From Bacteroidaceae bacterium (lineage in GTDB: Bacteria; Bacteroidota; Bacteroidia; Bacteroidales; Bacteroidaceae), in the NCBI GenBank assembly GCA_024401095.1, contig JAKSLR010000024.1, forward strand, positions 1-50,407: DNA of 50,407 bases, read 5' to 3'. Positions within the stretch are counted from its first letter, which is position 1, and every line of letters starts with the position of its first letter. The notes under the pieces are model-generated. The model was not told the origin of the DNA. It made no database searches and saw nothing but the letters and a program-made list of their open reading frames with translations. Positions 6,662-15,582 of this stretch are shown piece by piece. A program made the position numbers and the translations under genes.

Positions 6662-8023
6662 ATGAACAAAAAAGAAATACTTGCGGAGATGCTGCGAAAT
6701 GCCGGAATCTCTGCCCTAAATAAGATGCAGGAGTCTATGTTGAAGACCTATGGCGGAGGTGGACACGTGGTGCTGCTTTCTCCTACGGGATCGGGCAAGA
6801 CTTTAGCCTATCTGATTCCACTGATGCTGGACTTGATGGAACGTGCCACTGCGGGCGATGCAGAAAGTGCTGAAGCTGCTGTACAAGCCGTGGTACTGGT
6901 TCCTTCCCGAGAATTGGCCTTGCAGACAGAACAGGTGTTTAAATCCCTGGGAACTTCATTGCGTGCAGTAAGCTGTTATGGCGGAAGGCCTACAATGGAT
7001 GAACACAGGACGATGAAAGGGGTGAAGCCTCAGGTGGTAATTGCTACTCCCGGTAGAATGCATGACCATTTACAGAAGGGTAATATTCAGGCAGATACCG
7101 TGAGGGTGCTGGTCATTGATGAGTTTGACAAATGTCTGGAATTAGGTTTCCGTGACGAGATGGGAAAGGTCATCAAACTGTTACCTAAATTGCGTCGTCG
7201 TGTCCTGCTATCTGCTACAGATACTGAGGATATTCCAAAATTTGCCAGTGTAGGCAAGGAACCATCCCGTTTAGATTTTCTGGATAAGAATGCGGATGTA
7301 AAGAAGCGCATAACTCTGCATTTGGTTCATTCGCCTGAGAAAGATAAGTTGCAGACGCTGCTTCGTCTTCTAGGGGCTCGTAGCCAGGAGAGTTCCCTGG
7401 TTTTCGTCAATTACCGTGAAGCTGTAGACCGTGTGGGAAACTTCCTCAAGAAGGAAGGGGTGTACTGTGAACTGTTTCATGGGGGAATGGAGCAGAAAGA
7501 CCGTGAGAAGGCATTATACAAGTTTGCTAATGGAAGCTGTAATGTCTTTGTGTCTACTGACCTGGCTGCCCGAGGTCTGGATATTCCGGATATTGATAAT
7601 GTCATTCATTATCATCTTCCTGTAAATGCTGAAGGATACACTCATAGAAACGGTCGTACAGCCCGTTGGGAAGCAGAAGGCAACAGTTTTATGATTCTGG
7701 GACCGGAGGAGATGGTGCCAGAGTACATAGAAGAAGATAAAATGGATGAGTTCGCCATTCCGGAAGAGGTAGCAAAGCCAAAAGCTCCAAAGTGGATAAC
7801 GTTATATATAGGTAAAGGTAAAAAAGATAAGTTAAGTAAGATAGACATTCTAGGATTTTTATGCCAAAAGGGTGGTCTTACAAAGGATGATGTGGGAAGA
7901 ATAGACGTAAAAGACCATCAATCTTTTGTTGCTGTAAGTCGCCAAAAACATCGCGAATTGTTACAAAAAATACAAGGAGAGAAGATAAAAGGTATAAAAA
8001 CCCTGATTCAGGTGACTCGATAG
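6662..8023 (+). CDS. DbpA-like DEAD-box RNA helicase with DEFD motif
   Basis: A 453-residue ATP-dependent RNA helicase. The order is motif I PTGSGKT (41-47), Ia PSRELA (81-86), Ib TPGR (129-132), motif II DEFD (153-156) instead of DEAD, SAT (184-186), STDLAARGLD, and motif VI HRNGRTAR instead of the usual HRxGRTGR. Residues 377-453 match a DbpA-type RNA-binding domain (LYIGKGKKDKL, DILGFLC, DVGRIDVKD, SFVAV), which in DbpA binds a 23S rRNA hairpin, so a ribosome-assembly role is likely. An in-frame ATG at 6632 inside rarA would add ten residues; 6662 is preferred because the protein then starts at MNKKEIL after rarA. A terminator follows the stop. Core substitutions are conservative, so I expect an active ATPase. 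Confidence 0.85.
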   Translation: MNKKEILAEMLRNAGISALNKMQESMLKTYGGGGHVVLLSPTGSGKTLAYLIPLMLDLMERATAGDAESAEAAVQAVVLVPSRELALQTEQVFKSLGTSLRAVSCYGGRPTMDEHRTMKGVKPQVVIATPGRMHDHLQKGNIQADTVRVLVIDEFDKCLELGFRDEMGKVIKLLPKLRRRVLLSATDTEDIPKFASVGKEPSRLDFLDKNADVKKRITLHLVHSPEKDKLQTLLRLLGARSQESSLVFVNYREAVDRVGNFLKKEGVYCELFHGGMEQKDREKALYKFANGSCNVFVSTDLAARGLDIPDIDNVIHYHLPVNAEGYTHRNGRTARWEAEGNSFMILGPEEMVPEYIEEDKMDEFAIPEEVAKPKAPKWITLYIGKGKKDKLSKIDILGFLCQKGGLTKDDVGRIDVKDHQSFVAVSRQKHRELLQKIQGEKIKGIKTLIQVTR

Positions 8024-8047
8024 AAGTTTCTTTTTGAAAGATAAAAT

Positions 8048-8089
8048 GGTGTCCTACGCTTAGAAAAAGCAGTAGGACATTTCTTTTTG
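8048..8089 (+). terminator. Probable terminator of rarA-helicase unit
   Basis: GTCCTAC (8051-8057) pairs with GTAGGAC (8072-8078) around a 14-base loop, followed by a T-rich tract. The stem can extend by one A-T pair and two G-T wobble pairs. Confidence 0.7.
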
Positions 8090-8152
8090 TAAAGTGTGCA
8101 CGAAAACGGTAATAATGGTCTGCTTTTATGCCTTAAATAATGGTAATTTGTC

Positions 8153-8183
8153 TTGGTGGTATTGGTAATAATGACTATTTTTG
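8153..8183 (+). promoter_or_regulatory. Promoter of the serC operon
   Basis: TTGG (8153-8156), 19-base gap, TATTTTTG (8176-8183). The -7 box fits TAnnTTTG exactly, the -33 box imperfectly. The leader before serC would be about 45 nt. Confidence 0.6.
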
Positions 8184-8234
8184 CAGTCCTATTTTGAAAA
8201 AGCTAAATGATATAATATAAAAACAACAACGAAA

Positions 8235-9314
8235 ATGAAAATGCATAATTTTAATGCGGGACCATCTGTGTTGCCTCGCGAAGTGATTGAGCAGACAGCT
8301 AAAGCCGTATTAGATTTTGAAGGCCATGGTCTTTCAATACTGGAAATCTCTCACCGTGCAAAGTATTTTCAGCCTGTGGTAGATGAGGCCGAGGCTTTAT
8401 TCAAGGAACTCCTGGACATTCCAGAGGGTTATTCTGTTCTTTTCCTGGGTGGTGGTGCAAGCTTGCAGTTCTGCATGGTTCCTTATAACTTCCTGGTTAA
8501 CAAGGCTGCTTATCTGAATACAGGTGTCTGGTCAAAGAAGGCTATCAAGGAAGCTCAGGCTTTTGGTGAAGTAAATGTCGTAGCTTCTTCAGCAGAGACA
8601 ACTTTCAACTATATCCCTAAAGGCTTCGTTGTTCCTGAGGATGTAGATTATTTCCATTATACAGCAAACAATACCATTTATGGTACTGAAATCCGTGAGA
8701 CTCCAAATGTAGGTAATGTCCGCCTGATTTCAGACATGTCATCAGATATTTTCTCTCATCCTGTAGATGTAGCTAAGTACGACTGTATCTATGGTGGTGC
8801 ACAGAAGAACCTGGCTCCTGCCGGTGTAACTTTCGTGATTGTAAAGAACGATGCACTGGGTAAGGCTAAGGAGGCTGGTCGCCATATTCCAACCATGCTG
8901 GATTATCAGACACACGTAGATGGTGGTTCTATGTTCAATACTCCACCAGTATTGCCTATCTATACTGCACTTCAGACTTTGCGCTGGATCAAGGCACAAG
9001 GTGGTGTGACAGAGATGGCTCGTCGTGCCAAGGAGCGTGCAGACTTGCTTTACAGTGCAATTGACAGCAGCAAGATTTTCCGTCCTACCATTCTGGATGA
9101 GGCAGACCGTTCATACATGAACATTTGCTTCGTGATGAAGGATGAATATAAGGAACTGGAAGCAGACTTCCTGAAGTTCGCTACAGACCACGGTATGGTA
9201 GGTGTAAAGGGTCACCGTTCTGTAGGTGGTTTCCGTGCATCTTGTTACAATGCATTACCACTGGAGAGCGTTCAGGCATTGGTAGACTGCATGAAGGAGT
9301 TCGAGAACAAGTAA
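8235..9314 (+). CDS. serC: Phosphoserine aminotransferase
   Basis: A 359-residue PLP enzyme that makes 3-phosphoserine from 3-phosphohydroxypyruvate and glutamate, the second step of serine synthesis; it can also serve pyridoxal phosphate synthesis. It starts with the family signature [10 protein letters not shown]. The PLP-binding lysine is Lys191 in [12 protein letters not shown], and the C-terminal segment [16 protein letters not shown] is typical. A second ATG two codons in (8241) is an equally possible start. It is first in an operon with serA (12-base gap), a DUF1015 gene and a yigZ-like gene, and has its own promoter. Confidence 0.96.
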   Translation: MKMHNFNAGPSVLPREVIEQTAKAVLDFEGHGLSILEISHRAKYFQPVVDEAEALFKELLDIPEGYSVLFLGGGASLQFCMVPYNFLVNKAAYLNTGVWSKKAIKEAQAFGEVNVVASSAETTFNYIPKGFVVPEDVDYFHYTANNTIYGTEIRETPNVGNVRLISDMSSDIFSHPVDVAKYDCIYGGAQKNLAPAGVTFVIVKNDALGKAKEAGRHIPTMLDYQTHVDGGSMFNTPPVLPIYTALQTLRWIKAQGGVTEMARRAKERADLLYSAIDSSKIFRPTILDEADRSYMNICFVMKDEYKELEADFLKFATDHGMVGVKGHRSVGGFRASCYNALPLESVQALVDCMKEFENK

Positions 9315-9326
9315 AGCAAAGTCATT

Positions 9327-10247
9327 ATGAAGGTATTAATTGCTACAGAAAAACCTTTTGCAGCAGTAGCTGTAGAGGGTATCCGTAAAGAGATTGAAGC
9401 AGCAGGTTTTGAATTGGCGCTACTGGAGAAATATACAGAGAAGGCTCAGCTTCTGGATGCTGTAAAAGATGCGAATGCACTGATTATCCGAAGTGATAAA
9501 GTAGATGCTGAGGTTTTGGATGCTGCCAAGGAATTAAAGATTGTTGTCCGTGCTGGTGCCGGTTACGATAATGTAGATTTGGCTGCAGCCACTGCGCACA
9601 ACGTATGTGTGATGAATACTCCTGGCCAGAACAGTAATGCTGTGGCTGAGCTTGTATTTGGTCTGCTTGTATTTGGTGTACGAAACTTCTTCAACGGCAA
9701 GGCAGGTACCGAACTGATGGGTAAGAAACTGGGTATTTTGGCCTTTGGTAACGTAGGTCGTAACGTAGCACGTGTTGCTGCAGGTTTCGGCATGGAAATC
9801 AGTGCATACGATGCCTTCTGTCCTGCAGAGGCAATTGAAGCTGCTGGTGTACATGCTGCCAAGTCACAGGAAGAACTGTTTGAAACCTGCGATGTGGTTT
9901 CTCTGCACATTCCTGCAACCCCAGAGACCAAGCAGAGCATCAATAAGGCTTTGGTAGGTAAGATGAAGAAGGGTGGAATCCTTATCAATACAGCACGTAA
10001 GGAGGTCATCAATGAGTCTGAGCTGCTTGAGCTTATGGCAGAACGTGAGGATCTTAAGTATATCACAGATATCATGCCTGATGCACATGCTGCGTTTGCA
10101 GAACAATTCCCAACCCGTTACTTCTCAACTCCTAAGAAGATGGGTGCGCAGACTGCAGAAGCAAATATCAATGCCGGTATTGCTGCTGCTAAGCAGATTG
10201 TAGCATACTTCAAGGAAGGATGCGAGCGTTTCCGTGTAAATAAGTAA
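9327..10247 (+). CDS. serA: D-3-phosphoglycerate dehydrogenase, short lysine type
   Basis: A 306-residue NAD-dependent dehydrogenase for the first step of serine synthesis (3-phosphoglycerate to 3-phosphohydroxypyruvate). It has the nucleotide-binding fold with FGNVGRNVA (140-148), RAGAGYDNVD in the substrate domain and the catalytic arginine in NTARKEV (Arg224). The usual catalytic histidine context TPHIG is replaced by TPKKMG (Lys270-Lys271), so a lysine stands where most family members have histidine. Lysine-type phosphoglycerate dehydrogenases are known (first described from Entamoeba). It lacks the C-terminal ACT domain of E. coli SerA, so serine feedback by that route is not expected. 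It lies 12 bases after serC and 22 bases before the DUF1015 gene. Confidence 0.92.
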   Translation: MKVLIATEKPFAAVAVEGIRKEIEAAGFELALLEKYTEKAQLLDAVKDANALIIRSDKVDAEVLDAAKELKIVVRAGAGYDNVDLAAATAHNVCVMNTPGQNSNAVAELVFGLLVFGVRNFFNGKAGTELMGKKLGILAFGNVGRNVARVAAGFGMEISAYDAFCPAEAIEAAGVHAAKSQEELFETCDVVSLHIPATPETKQSINKALVGKMKKGGILINTARKEVINESELLELMAEREDLKYITDIMPDAHAAFAEQFPTRYFSTPKKMGAQTAEANINAGIAAAKQIVAYFKEGCERFRVNK

Positions 10248-10269
10248 AATAGATAACAACCAACAAAAT

Positions 10270-11517
10270 ATGGCAATTATTAAACCATTCAAGGGTATAC
10301 GTCCTCCTCAAGATCTGGTAGGACTGGTGGAGAGTCGTCCATATGATGTGCTGAACAGTCAGGAAGCAAAGGCCGAATGTGAGGGGAATGAGAAATCATT
10401 GTATCACATTATCAAGCCAGAAATTAACTTTGATCCAATCTGCGATGAACATGATCCAAAGGTCTATGAGAAGGCTGTAGAGCAATTCAATCTTTTTCAA
10501 GAGAAAGGATGGCTTGTCCAGGATGAACAGGAGAACTATTACATTTATGCACAGACCATGAACGAAAAGACTCAATACGGTCTTGTTGTCTGTGCCTATG
10601 TGGACGATTACTTGAATGGTGTCATAAAAAAGCATGAACTGACTCGTCGTGATAAAGAAGAGGACCGCATGAAGCATGTGCGTGTGAATAATGCGAACAT
10701 AGAGCCTGTCTTCTTTGCTTATCCTGACGATGAGGTACTGGATGCAATTGTTGCAAAGTATACTTCAGAAAAGCCTGTTTATGACTTTATAGCACCTGTT
10801 GATGGTTTTGGCCACAAGTTCTGGATTGTAGATCAACAAGAAGATATTCAAACTATTACAGAGCGTTTTGCGCTGATGCCTTCACTGTACATTGCTGATG
10901 GTCATCATCGTTCTGCTGCTGCAGCTTTGGTAGGTGCAGAAAAGGCTAAACAGAATCCTAATCATAAGGGCGATGAGGAGTACAACTATTTTATGGCTGT
11001 TTCTTTTCCTGCTAGTCAGCTGACCATTATTGACTACAACCGTGTAGTGAAAGATTTGAATGGACTGACAGCAGCAGAATTCCTGGAAAAGGTTTCAGAG
11101 AACTTTGTTGTAGAGGAGAAGGGAACAGACATTTATAAGCCATGTAAACTGCACAACTTCTCTCTGTATCTGGAAGGAAAATGGTACAGCCTGACTGCTA
11201 AGGAAGGAACTTACGATGATGATGACCCGATAGGTGTACTGGATGTCTCTGTCTCTTCAAATCTGATTTTGGATAAGATCCTGGGTATCAAGGATCTGCG
11301 TAGCGATAAGCGCATTGATTTCGTGGGAGGTATACGTGGATTAGGTGAACTGAAGAAACGTGTAGATAGTGGTGAAATGAAAGTAGCTTTAGCCCTTTAT
11401 CCGGTTTCCATGAAGCAGATTATGGACATTGCGGATTCTGGGAATATCATGCCACCAAAGACTACTTGGTTTGAACCAAAGTTGCGTTCTGGTCTTGTTA
11501 TTCACAAATTAAGCTAA
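10270..11517 (+). CDS. DUF1015 family protein, serine-operon associated
   Basis: A 415-residue soluble protein of the DUF1015 family, found by its N-terminal FKGIRPP and SRPYDVL segments and the conserved YIADGHHRSAAA block (His212, His213, Arg214), which suggests a phosphate- or metal-binding active site. The last third (GIRGLGELKKRVD, ALYPVSMKQIMDIAD, MPPKTTWFEPKLRSGL) is also typical. Biochemical function is not established. It is third in the serC-serA operon; from context a role near serine or phosphoserine metabolism is reasonable but unproven. No signal peptide or membrane segment is present. The next gene begins 10 bases after its stop. Confidence 0.88.
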   Translation: MAIIKPFKGIRPPQDLVGLVESRPYDVLNSQEAKAECEGNEKSLYHIIKPEINFDPICDEHDPKVYEKAVEQFNLFQEKGWLVQDEQENYYIYAQTMNEKTQYGLVVCAYVDDYLNGVIKKHELTRRDKEEDRMKHVRVNNANIEPVFFAYPDDEVLDAIVAKYTSEKPVYDFIAPVDGFGHKFWIVDQQEDIQTITERFALMPSLYIADGHHRSAAAALVGAEKAKQNPNHKGDEEYNYFMAVSFPASQLTIIDYNRVVKDLNGLTAAEFLEKVSENFVVEEKGTDIYKPCKLHNFSLYLEGKWYSLTAKEGTYDDDDPIGVLDVSVSSNLILDKILGIKDLRSDKRIDFVGGIRGLGELKKRVDSGEMKVALALYPVSMKQIMDIADSGNIMPPKTTWFEPKLRSGLVIHKLS

Positions 11518-11527
11518 TTTTGGCTGA

Positions 11528-12124
11528 ATGGACGATACGTATAGAACGATAGCTGCTCCGGCAGAAGGAACATATACAGAAAAGCGAAGCAAGTTTCTTG
11601 CCTTCGCTTTTCCTGTTTGTACAGTAGAGGAGGTGAAGGCTATTCAAGAACGCATGCAAAAGGAGTATTACGATGCCAGACATGTGTGCTATGCCTATAT
11701 GTTGGGTCCAGAGAGAAAGGAGTTCCGTGCGAATGATAACGGTGAGCCTTCTGGTACTGCCGGTAAGCCTATTCTTGGTCAGATCAATTCTAATGAACTG
11801 ACAGATATAGCTATTTTCGTTGTGCGTTATTTCGGTGGTATTAAATTGGGTACTAGTGGTTTAATCGTTGCTTATAAAGCAGCAGCTGCTGAGTGTCTGG
11901 TTAATGCGGAGATCATTGAAAAGACTGTGGATGAAGAAGTGTCTTTTGCGTTTGAGTATCCGTTTATGAACGATGTGATGCGAATAGTCAAAGAGGAAGG
12001 ACCTAAGATTCTGGAACAAGGGTATGATCAGGATTGCACGATGAAACTCCGTATTCGTAAATCGCTGATGCCAAGGCTAAAGGATAGATTGGGAAAAGTT
12101 GAAACTTTGCATTTCCCAGATTAG
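11528..12124 (+). CDS. YigZ/IMPACT family protein
   Basis: A 198-residue soluble protein of the YigZ (UPF0029, IMPACT N-terminal-like) family. The hallmark block is intact: KRSKFLAFAFPV, DARHVCYAY, NDNGEPSGTAGKPIL and VVRYFGGIKLGTSGLIVAYK, followed by a small C-terminal alpha/beta domain. Members are linked to translation control in eukaryotes; the bacterial role is not settled. It is the last gene of the serC operon and faces uvrB tail to tail with a 28-base gap. No clear terminator hairpin was seen in that gap, so the convergent transcripts may overlap. Confidence 0.9.
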   Translation: MDDTYRTIAAPAEGTYTEKRSKFLAFAFPVCTVEEVKAIQERMQKEYYDARHVCYAYMLGPERKEFRANDNGEPSGTAGKPILGQINSNELTDIAIFVVRYFGGIKLGTSGLIVAYKAAAAECLVNAEIIEKTVDEEVSFAFEYPFMNDVMRIVKEEGPKILEQGYDQDCTMKLRIRKSLMPRLKDRLGKVETLHFPD

Positions 12125-12152
12125 AATTCTATACAGTTGTAAGTTGACACAT

Positions 12153-14222
12153 TTACTTCGATTTTAAGAGATCCTCCAATCTGATGATTTCGTCACGATA
12201 GCCTGCAGCTTCAATAAAGTTAAGCTGTTTTGCGGCTGATTCCATAGCTTTTCTGTTTTGCTGAATGGCTTTTTCAATCTGTTCCTTAGACAAATGAGAG
12301 TACAGTGGATCTGCTGCCTTTATGCCCATTTCTTCTGCTCCTGTGTAAGCTTTTGGTTGTGTGCCTGATTGTATTCTGCTGATAGCAACCTTATCCACTT
12401 TTTTGTCTTGTTTCTCTTGATTTGCCTGAATCAAATCACTCATCTTACGTTTTTTGGACACCTGCTTTGGAACAATTCCGTGTTCTTCGTTGTATTTCAA
12501 TTGCTTCTCACGTCGACGGTTGGTTTCATCTATAGTTTTCTGCATGCTTTCCGTTATTGTATCTGCATACATGATAGCCATACCGTTCAGGTTTCGTGCG
12601 GCACGGCCTACAGTCTGTGTCAGTGACCTGTAACTACGTAGGAATCCTTCTTTATCTGCATCTAAAATAGCAACTAAGGAAACTTCTGGCAAATCCAATC
12701 CCTCACGAAGAAGATTTACGCCAATGAGTACATCAATGGTACCAGCTCTCAAATCATCCATAATCTTGACACGTTCCAATGTGTCTACTTCACTGTGGAT
12801 ATATGTACAGTTTACATTGTAATCCAACAGGTAAGCAGATAATTCTTCGGCCATTCGCTTGGTAAGGGTTGTTACTAAGACGCGTTCTTCTCTATGTATT
12901 CTAGTCTGTATTTCGTCCATCAAGTCATCAATCTGATTCAAGCTTGGACGAACCTCAATGACTGGGTCAAGTAAACCTGTTGGGCGAATTACCTGATCTA
13001 CGATTACTCCTTCGCTTTGGGCAAGTTCATAATCTGCTGGTGTTGCACTGACATAAATAGTCTGGCCAACCATTCCTTGGAACTCATCAAAAGTCAGCGG
13101 ACGGTTATCCATGGCAGCAGGTAGTCTGAAACCGTATTCAACTAAGTTTTTCTTTCGTGCCCTGTCTCCTCCATACATGGCACCAATTTGAGGAACAGTA
13201 ACGTGACTTTCATCGATTACCATCAGGAAATCTTTCGGGAAAAAGTCAAGCAAACAATATGGTCTTGTACCTGCCGCACGACCGTCAAAATAGCGAGAAT
13301 AATTTTCTATTCCACTACAATGGCCAATTTCCCTGATCATTTCCATGTCATAGGTTACACGTTCTTGAATTCTCTTTGCTTCTATAGGTCTTCCGCTTTC
13401 TTCAAAATAGGCAACTTGTTGAGTTAAATCATCTTCAATCTGATGTATGGCAGCCAACGTGCTTTCCTTGGTTGTCATGAATAGATTTGCCGGGTAGATT
13501 TTATACTCTTCAAATTGCCCGATTCTTATTCCATTCAGTGGATCAATCTCTTCAATTGTGTCTATTTCGTCATCCCAAAAGCAGATGCGAAGGACATGGT
13601 CAGCGTATGCCAGGTAAATGTCAACGTTATCTCCTTTTACTCTAAAGTGTCCACGTTCCAAAGTTAAATCGTTTCGGACATAAAGACTGTCGACTAGTCT
13701 ACGTAGCAATACGTTTCTGTCTAATTTTGTTCCGCGTTTGACCTCAATGACATTGTTGTAGAAATCGGCGGGATTACCCATACCGTAAATACAACTGACA
13801 GAAGATATGACAACTACATCTTTTCTGCCGGAAAGTAAGGCTGAGGTTGCGGCCAGACGAAGCTTATCTATTTCGTCATTGATAGCCAGATCTTTTTCAA
13901 TATAAGTATCGGTATTGGGAAGATATGCCTCTGGCTGGTAATAATCATAGTAGGATACATAATACTCTACGGCATTATTCGGAAAGAATGATTTAAACTC
14001 ACCATATAACTGAGCCGCTAGTGTCTTGTTGTGGCTTAGAATCAATGTAGGTTTATTGACATTTTTTATGACATTAGCAATGGTAAAAGTCTTTCCGGAT
14101 CCAGTTACTCCCAATAAGGTTTGAGCGGGGATGCCCTCTAGAACACCTTCGGTGAGTTGCTGAATAGCTTCAGGCTGGTCGCCTGTAGGTTGGAAATCTG
14201 ATACAAGTTCGAAGTCTGCCAT
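12153..14222 (-). CDS. uvrB: Excinuclease ABC subunit B
   Basis: A 689-residue DNA-damage recognition helicase of nucleotide excision repair, loaded by UvrA and then recruiting UvrC. Walker A is GVTGSGKT (38-45); the DNA-clamping beta-hairpin region YVSYYDYYQPEAYLP is intact, as are DESHVTVPQ and the RecA-like C-terminal motifs (LREGLDLPEVSLVAILDADKEGF, QTVGRAARN). A UVR domain for UvrC binding closes the protein (KAMESAAKQLNFIEAAGYRD). The length is normal. uvrA lies in this window too but as a separate unit 4.3 kb away. It has its own -7 box just upstream. Confidence 0.97.
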   Translation of the reverse strand: MADFELVSDFQPTGDQPEAIQQLTEGVLEGIPAQTLLGVTGSGKTFTIANVIKNVNKPTLILSHNKTLAAQLYGEFKSFFPNNAVEYYVSYYDYYQPEAYLPNTDTYIEKDLAINDEIDKLRLAATSALLSGRKDVVVISSVSCIYGMGNPADFYNNVIEVKRGTKLDRNVLLRRLVDSLYVRNDLTLERGHFRVKGDNVDIYLAYADHVLRICFWDDEIDTIEEIDPLNGIRIGQFEEYKIYPANLFMTTKESTLAAIHQIEDDLTQQVAYFEESGRPIEAKRIQERVTYDMEMIREIGHCSGIENYSRYFDGRAAGTRPYCLLDFFPKDFLMVIDESHVTVPQIGAMYGGDRARKKNLVEYGFRLPAAMDNRPLTFDEFQGMVGQTIYVSATPADYELAQSEGVIVDQVIRPTGLLDPVIEVRPSLNQIDDLMDEIQTRIHREERVLVTTLTKRMAEELSAYLLDYNVNCTYIHSEVDTLERVKIMDDLRAGTIDVLIGVNLLREGLDLPEVSLVAILDADKEGFLRSYRSLTQTVGRAARNLNGMAIMYADTITESMQKTIDETNRRREKQLKYNEEHGIVPKQVSKKRKMSDLIQANQEKQDKKVDKVAISRIQSGTQPKAYTGAEEMGIKAADPLYSHLSKEQIEKAIQQNRKAMESAAKQLNFIEAAGYRDEIIRLEDLLKSK

Positions 14223-14243
14223 AGAATATTTTATTTAGGATGC

Positions 14244-14251
14244 CAAAGTTA
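14244..14251 (-). promoter_or_regulatory. -7 box of uvrB promoter (TAACTTTG)
   Basis: On the minus strand TAACTTTG fits TAnnTTTG and lies 21 bases before the uvrB start codon. A -33 box was not identified. Confidence 0.6.
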
Positions 14252-14322
14252 CGAAAATACTCAAAAAAACGTATGCATGGAACACTTTTTTACATTAAAA
14301 AAGGTAGATTAAACCTTTAATC

Positions 14323-14354
14323 ATTGTCCATGTCGTTTCTATTTAGTAATTTTG
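14323..14354 (+). promoter_or_regulatory. Promoter of the bamD operon
   Basis: ATTG (14323-14326), 20-base gap, TAATTTTG (14347-14354). It shows that bamD must start at 14372 and not at the in-frame ATG at 14324. Confidence 0.65.
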
Positions 14355-14371
14355 CAACCAAATTTGTAATC

Positions 14372-15220
14372 ATGAAAAGGAATATTCTCTATTTTTTACT
14401 CGGTGCTTTCATGCTTTGTAGTTGTGGCACAAGTTCAAAGATTGCATTGAGTAGAGATTCTGATCAAAAATATGAAGCAGCCAAGCAAGCCTATGCTAGC
14501 GGTCATTACAGTCGTTGTGCCAGTTTGCTTGACGATATCATTGTGGTTATGAAAGGTACTGATAAGGCTGAAGAATCGCTATATATGATGGCCATGGCTC
14601 AGTACAATATGGGAGATTATGAGGCTGCTTCGACTTATTTCAAGCAATTCTATGGTAGCTACCCAAAGGGAGAGTTCAGTGAGTTGGCTCGTTATAATTC
14701 AGGAAAGTCTCTTTATAATAGTGTTCCGGACCCACGTTTGGATCAGAGCTCTACAACAACAGCTTTGACTGAGTTGCAGTCTTTCTTAGATTATTGCCCA
14801 ACATCTCAGTATAGAGATCGTGCTCAGGACATGATTTTCGAGTTGCAAGATAAACTTGTAGAGAAGGAGTTTATATCTGCTAAGCTTTACTATGATTTGG
14901 GCAGCTATTTTGGTAACTGTACAGAGGGAGGAAGTAATTATGAGGCATGTATAGTAACCTGTCAGAACACATTGAAGGATTATCCTTATACTAAGCTCCG
15001 TGAAGAAATTTATTATTTGAATTTTAAGGCAAAATATGAGCTGGCAAAGCAGAGTGTTGATGAAAAACAATCTAATCGCTATCGTGATGCTATTGATGAT
15101 TATTTTGGATTCAAGAATGAGTTTCCTGAGAGTAAATATACCAAGGAAGTCGACAAAATGTATGCTTCTGCCATGAAGCATATCAATGTGGAAGACTTAG
15201 ATAATGAAGAATTAGAATAA
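14372..15220 (+). CDS. bamD: BamD-like outer-membrane assembly lipoprotein
   Basis: A 282-residue lipoprotein of the BamD (YfiO) family, a periplasmic TPR protein that works with BamA to insert outer-membrane beta-barrels. The signal peptide ends in a lipobox with the lipidated cysteine at residue 18 (LCSC). TPR-like repeats follow (YEAAKQAYASGHYSRCASLLDDI, LYMMAMAQYNMGDYEAASTYFKQF and later copies). An in-frame ATG 16 codons upstream is discarded because it lies before the promoter and would bury the signal peptide. It heads a short operon with an omega-like RNA polymerase subunit and a DUF4293 protein, an order I associate with Bacteroidetes. Confidence 0.9.
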   Translation: MKRNILYFLLGAFMLCSCGTSSKIALSRDSDQKYEAAKQAYASGHYSRCASLLDDIIVVMKGTDKAEESLYMMAMAQYNMGDYEAASTYFKQFYGSYPKGEFSELARYNSGKSLYNSVPDPRLDQSSTTTALTELQSFLDYCPTSQYRDRAQDMIFELQDKLVEKEFISAKLYYDLGSYFGNCTEGGSNYEACIVTCQNTLKDYPYTKLREEIYYLNFKAKYELAKQSVDEKQSNRYRDAIDDYFGFKNEFPESKYTKEVDKMYASAMKHINVEDLDNEELE

Positions 15221-15236
15221 TAAAAAATTATAAGAT

Positions 15237-15575
15237 ATGGATTATAAGAAAACGAATGCACCTACTAACACTCAGACCCGTGATATCATGGATTTATGTG
15301 AGGAGACAGGTAATATCTATGAAAGTGTTGCAATCATGGGAAAGCGTGCTAACCAGATTAGCAGTGACATCAAGACTGAGCTTTCAAATAAATTGAAAGA
15401 GTTTGCTTCCATGAATGATAATCTGGAGGAAATCTTTGAGAACCGTGAACAAATTGAAATCTCACGTTTCTATGAGAAACTTCCAAAGCCAACCTTGATT
15501 GCTGCTCAGGAGTTCCTTGAAGGCAAGGTTTATTATCGTAATCCTGCTAAGGAAAAGGAAAACCTTTCATTCTAA
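15237..15575 (+). CDS. rpoZ: RNA polymerase omega-like subunit (RpoZ/Rpb6 family)
   Basis: A 112-residue protein resembling the Bacteroidetes form of the RNA polymerase omega subunit. The segment GNIYESVAIMGKRANQISSDIKTEL corresponds to the conserved omega/Rpb6 core (a short helix with KRAxQI), and the rest is acidic and helical. Omega helps assemble and hold the beta-prime subunit. Similarity to E. coli omega is low and the call rests on the core motif plus the place between bamD and a DUF4293 gene. The gap to bamD is 16 bases and to the next gene 7 bases, so co-transcription is likely. Confidence 0.75.
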   Translation: MDYKKTNAPTNTQTRDIMDLCEETGNIYESVAIMGKRANQISSDIKTELSNKLKEFASMNDNLEEIFENREQIEISRFYEKLPKPTLIAAQEFLEGKVYYRNPAKEKENLSF

Positions 15576-15582
15576 AATAGGT

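Noticed and set aside
8090..8234. Riboswitch before serC
   Set aside because: The leader after the promoter is only about 45 bases and no structured element was recognised.
9563..10075. A 170-codon minus-strand open frame inside serA
   Set aside because: It is a codon-position shadow; the composition is typical of antisense frames.
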